A stretch of DNA of 64,000 bases from the NCBI RefSeq assembly GCF_958295425.1, contig NC_081137.1, positions 5,288,238 through 5,352,237 of the forward strand. The letters are read 5' to 3'. Position numbers and translations under genes: made by a program. The stretch is from Solea solea (taxonomy: Eukaryota; Chordata; Actinopteri; Pleuronectiformes; Soleidae). Numbering within the stretch: the first letter of the stretch is position 1; the number at the start of each line of letters is the position of its first letter. Below, piece after piece: positions 61,687 through 64,000 of this stretch. Under the pieces are notes generated by a model, which did not search any database, was not told the DNA's origin, and saw only the letters and a program-made list of their open reading frames with translations.

Positions 61687-62449
61687 AGTGTCCTCTCTTC
61701 TTGGCGGGGTACAAGGAGATGACAACACTCACTTCGAGTCAGAGTGTGCAGCCATGCAGAGCGCAGCACACAGGGAGACAGGTACTGTAGAGTTTAATCT
61801 GATAAAGTACTAAATCTAGCAGACACCCGTGGGCCTTTTTTCCCTTTGCTAAAGTGAGAGAAAAACTGCATGTGTGCTGGCGAGAGGGAGGGAGAGAGAG
61901 AGAGAGAGGTGGTGGTGGTGTTAGTGGGGAAATGGATGGAAGGAGAACAGCAGACTGAACTTGACTTTGACCTGGTGGAAGGGAGAAATGGTGCTAGGGA
62001 GATCAGCGGCAGTCACACTTAAGTGCTTTTCTTGCCACTTACCTTTGATGCAGACTTTGACATCTGACTTGGCATTGGGGGCCGTCACTTTTTATATCCC
62101 CAACGTCAGATATTTGTTCACATTTGTTCAGTTTCGAGCTTGGAAACAAGTTTGACTTCAAATTATACAGACTGGAAGCGCATCAGACCGAAACAGAGAC
62201 AGGAATGGTAACAAATGGCATCATCTATTTCCCTCAAAATGAAATCGCGTGGTATTAAAGAACACCAAAAACTAGCACTTGAGACGGTTGACTCCTATGC
62301 TACAAATCAAATGAGAACCAGTTTATTCATTTTCTCATAGACTTTCATTCAATTGAAGCTCTTTTCATGTCGACCATTCATTATATTCTTACTTCCTGAT
62401 TAGCTTCAGGAGTCTATGTCTACTTTCTTATATATATATATATATATTA

Positions 62450-62780
62450 CTAAATAAATCGACAACTATTTTGAGATTCGATTAATCGGTTTGAAGCTTT
62501 TTTCATGATTAAAACAAGATTTCCGATTGTTTAAGCTTCTTAAATGTGAATATTTTCTTAATTTCTTTGCTCTGGTGAACAAAGAAATCATTCAAAGTTA
62601 ATCATTTTGGTTTGTGGACAAAACAAGACATTTGAGAACATCATCATTTCCAGGTTTGATGAACACCAGTCAACATTTTTGAAGGTTTTCTGATATTTTA
62701 TGGACCAACCGATTAATCGTGAAAATAATCGACAGATTAATCGATTATGAAAATAATCGTTAGTTGCAGCTCTAATATAT
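62450..62780 (+). mobile_element. hAT-like non-autonomous fold-back element (best copy)
   Basis: Both ends carry mutually inverted ATTAATCG-containing sequence (tcgattaatcggtttg and ccgattaatcgtg...tcgattatg), finishing in gttagttgcagctct. The body matches 8160-8400 closely. It is flanked by AT-microsatellite sequence, so the target site cannot be read. Confidence 0.65.
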
Positions 62781-62877
62781 ATATAAATATACAGTATACA
62801 TATATGCTTTTAACTTAGCAATTAGTTCCACCCGAGTCAGTGGAGTTCAACTGTTAGTAACTAATAGTCACAATAAT

Positions 62878-62878
62878 G

Positions 62879-62942
<64 letters not shown>
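62878..62942. repeat. (TA)n microsatellite
   Basis: An uninterrupted AT/TA run of about 64 bp, in the fras1 intron. Confidence 0.95.
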
Positions 62943-62944
<2 letters not shown>

Positions 62945-64000
62945 TATATATACATTGTTTTGCAATTAAAGGACACAGGCACAAGTGAACACACATCACG
63001 CACACGAGTTAACACAGAGCGTTGCATCTCCCGTCTCACTATATTCCTTCCCTGCGGAGTTTGAGTGTTGAACTCGAGTGAGGGAGGCTGCAGTGTTTCA
63101 GTGGCTGGGTGCAGGTAGTGTCGCACCAGCAGACGCCGCTTCATCCTCCGAGAGGCTAAAAATGACACATCATCTCTCACGGGGGGAGGGGAGGGGAGGG
63201 GGGAGCCGGGCTTTTCACAAACACATTTCCATGCCTTTGAACTGAGCACAAGTCTTCTGACAATTTACAAACAATCAGACGGCGTCTCTTGCTTTCTTGC
63301 TTTCTTGTTAACTAGCCCCCAGATGCCTACACACACACACACACACTTAAGGTCTCCATTGTAAGTCCTCATTCTTTTATTTATCAAGTGTGGCTATATC
63401 ATCGAGGACATGGAAAAAAATGAAGCGAGCATCTACAGACGATTCCTTTTTTTTTTTGTTGTTTACCTTGTGTGACACCACTTCTGTTGTACTGAAGCAC
63501 TATTTCCATATTGAGGGAGAAGCAGAACATGTGTGGTGAAATAAAAGCCTTTAATGCAACTCCTGCCCTTGCTCGACATGAGCACGTTTGAACAACATTC
63601 TCTTTCATTTTGCCCTATATTTATCCATGACGGCAGCTAAATTGCAGATGCTAATTTCCCGCTAGTGAACGTGACAAATAACAACTTGAATAGAGAGGAT
63701 GAAAAAAAATAATTAATTGAGGCGCATACGCGTTGCTACATCTCATTTGTCGATGATCTTTAAATACCGACTAGCGCGGAGTCACTTTGATGGAAACTAA
63801 CGTGAGGGCAGTTTTTTTTTCTGCATTGGCTCTGTTGGAGGGCCGATCAATACGTTTGAAATTTTGTCCCAGCATATAATACAGTATATGGATGGCTCCG
63901 AGTTAGATTGCTCCACGCTATGTGACCAAAGTTTATTACACCACAGCGCTCTTCATCCCTCATCTTTTGAAAAGAGGAAAGTATGACTTCTAGTGTAATA

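Larger units (their letters stand above)
58995..64000 (-). other. fras1: fras1 intron running to the window edge
   Basis: The exon at 58994 needs an upstream exon ending with one base of a split codon, and none with Fras1-like sequence is visible up to 64000. The stretch holds a SINE (61185-61350), a fold-back repeat (62450-62780), a long AT microsatellite (62878-62942), GA repeats (61644-61686), and G and C runs. I see no gene in it. Confidence 0.7.

Noticed and set aside
62876..63064. Open frames made of alternating Tyr-Ile codons
   Set aside because: They are produced by the AT microsatellite. The same applies to the frames at 1446-1859 and 3294-3575.

Overview
The window is vertebrate nuclear DNA, almost certainly from a ray-finned (teleost) fish. 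The genes are split into many short exons with GT-AG introns, their products are vertebrate families, and the non-coding DNA is full of typical teleost repeats: tRNA-derived SINEs, Tc1-like inverted-repeat ends, hAT-like fold-back elements, an L2-like LINE tail, and CA/TG and AT microsatellites. There is no bacterial or viral gene content, and most open frames are chance or antisense readings.

Three protein-coding genes are supported. (1) trim3, plus strand, coding exons 13600-33672: a complete TRIM-NHL E3 ubiquitin ligase (RING, B-box, coiled coil, filamin-type Ig repeat, six NHL repeats; 748 residues from 15 coding exons). A 42-nt in-frame cassette microexon at 23135-23176 would insert 14 residues between NHL repeats 3 and 4. 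(2) A class C-IV TRIM ubiquitin ligase (RING, B-box, coiled coil, PRY-SPRY; 478 residues, 8 exons), minus strand, 36901-40103, convergent with trim3. (3) The 3' part of fras1, minus strand, 44414-58994: 18 exons for the last ~1178 residues (the Calx-beta region, the C-terminal ectodomain, the membrane segment and a PDZ-binding tail). The rest of fras1 lies beyond the right edge, and 58995-64000 reads as intron.

Layout: 1-13557 is non-coding and repeat-rich, and may contain 5' untranslated exons of trim3. 13558-24075 holds trim3 exons. 24076-33519 is one 9.4-kb trim3 intron with an unusual concentration of structure: two Tc1-like terminal fragments, a fold-back repeat, an array of eight ~498-bp tandem units each carrying tRNA-like promoter boxes on both strands, a 585-bp near-perfect palindrome ending in TTAA, and a duplicated segment with exon-like signals on the minus strand. 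33673-36900 holds the facing 3' untranslated regions of trim3 and the C-IV TRIM. 40640-41560 is a decayed LINE. 41600-44413 is a SINE plus the probable fras1 3' untranslated region. The fras1 intron at 56.1-58.5 kb contains a ~515-bp tandem duplication.

The genes do not form a pathway. The two TRIMs are cytosolic ubiquitin ligases, whereas Fras1 is a basement-membrane-associated transmembrane protein of the Fraser complex. The most interesting items are the trim3 microexon, the tandem array and palindrome in the trim3 last intron, and the antisense exon-like segments there.
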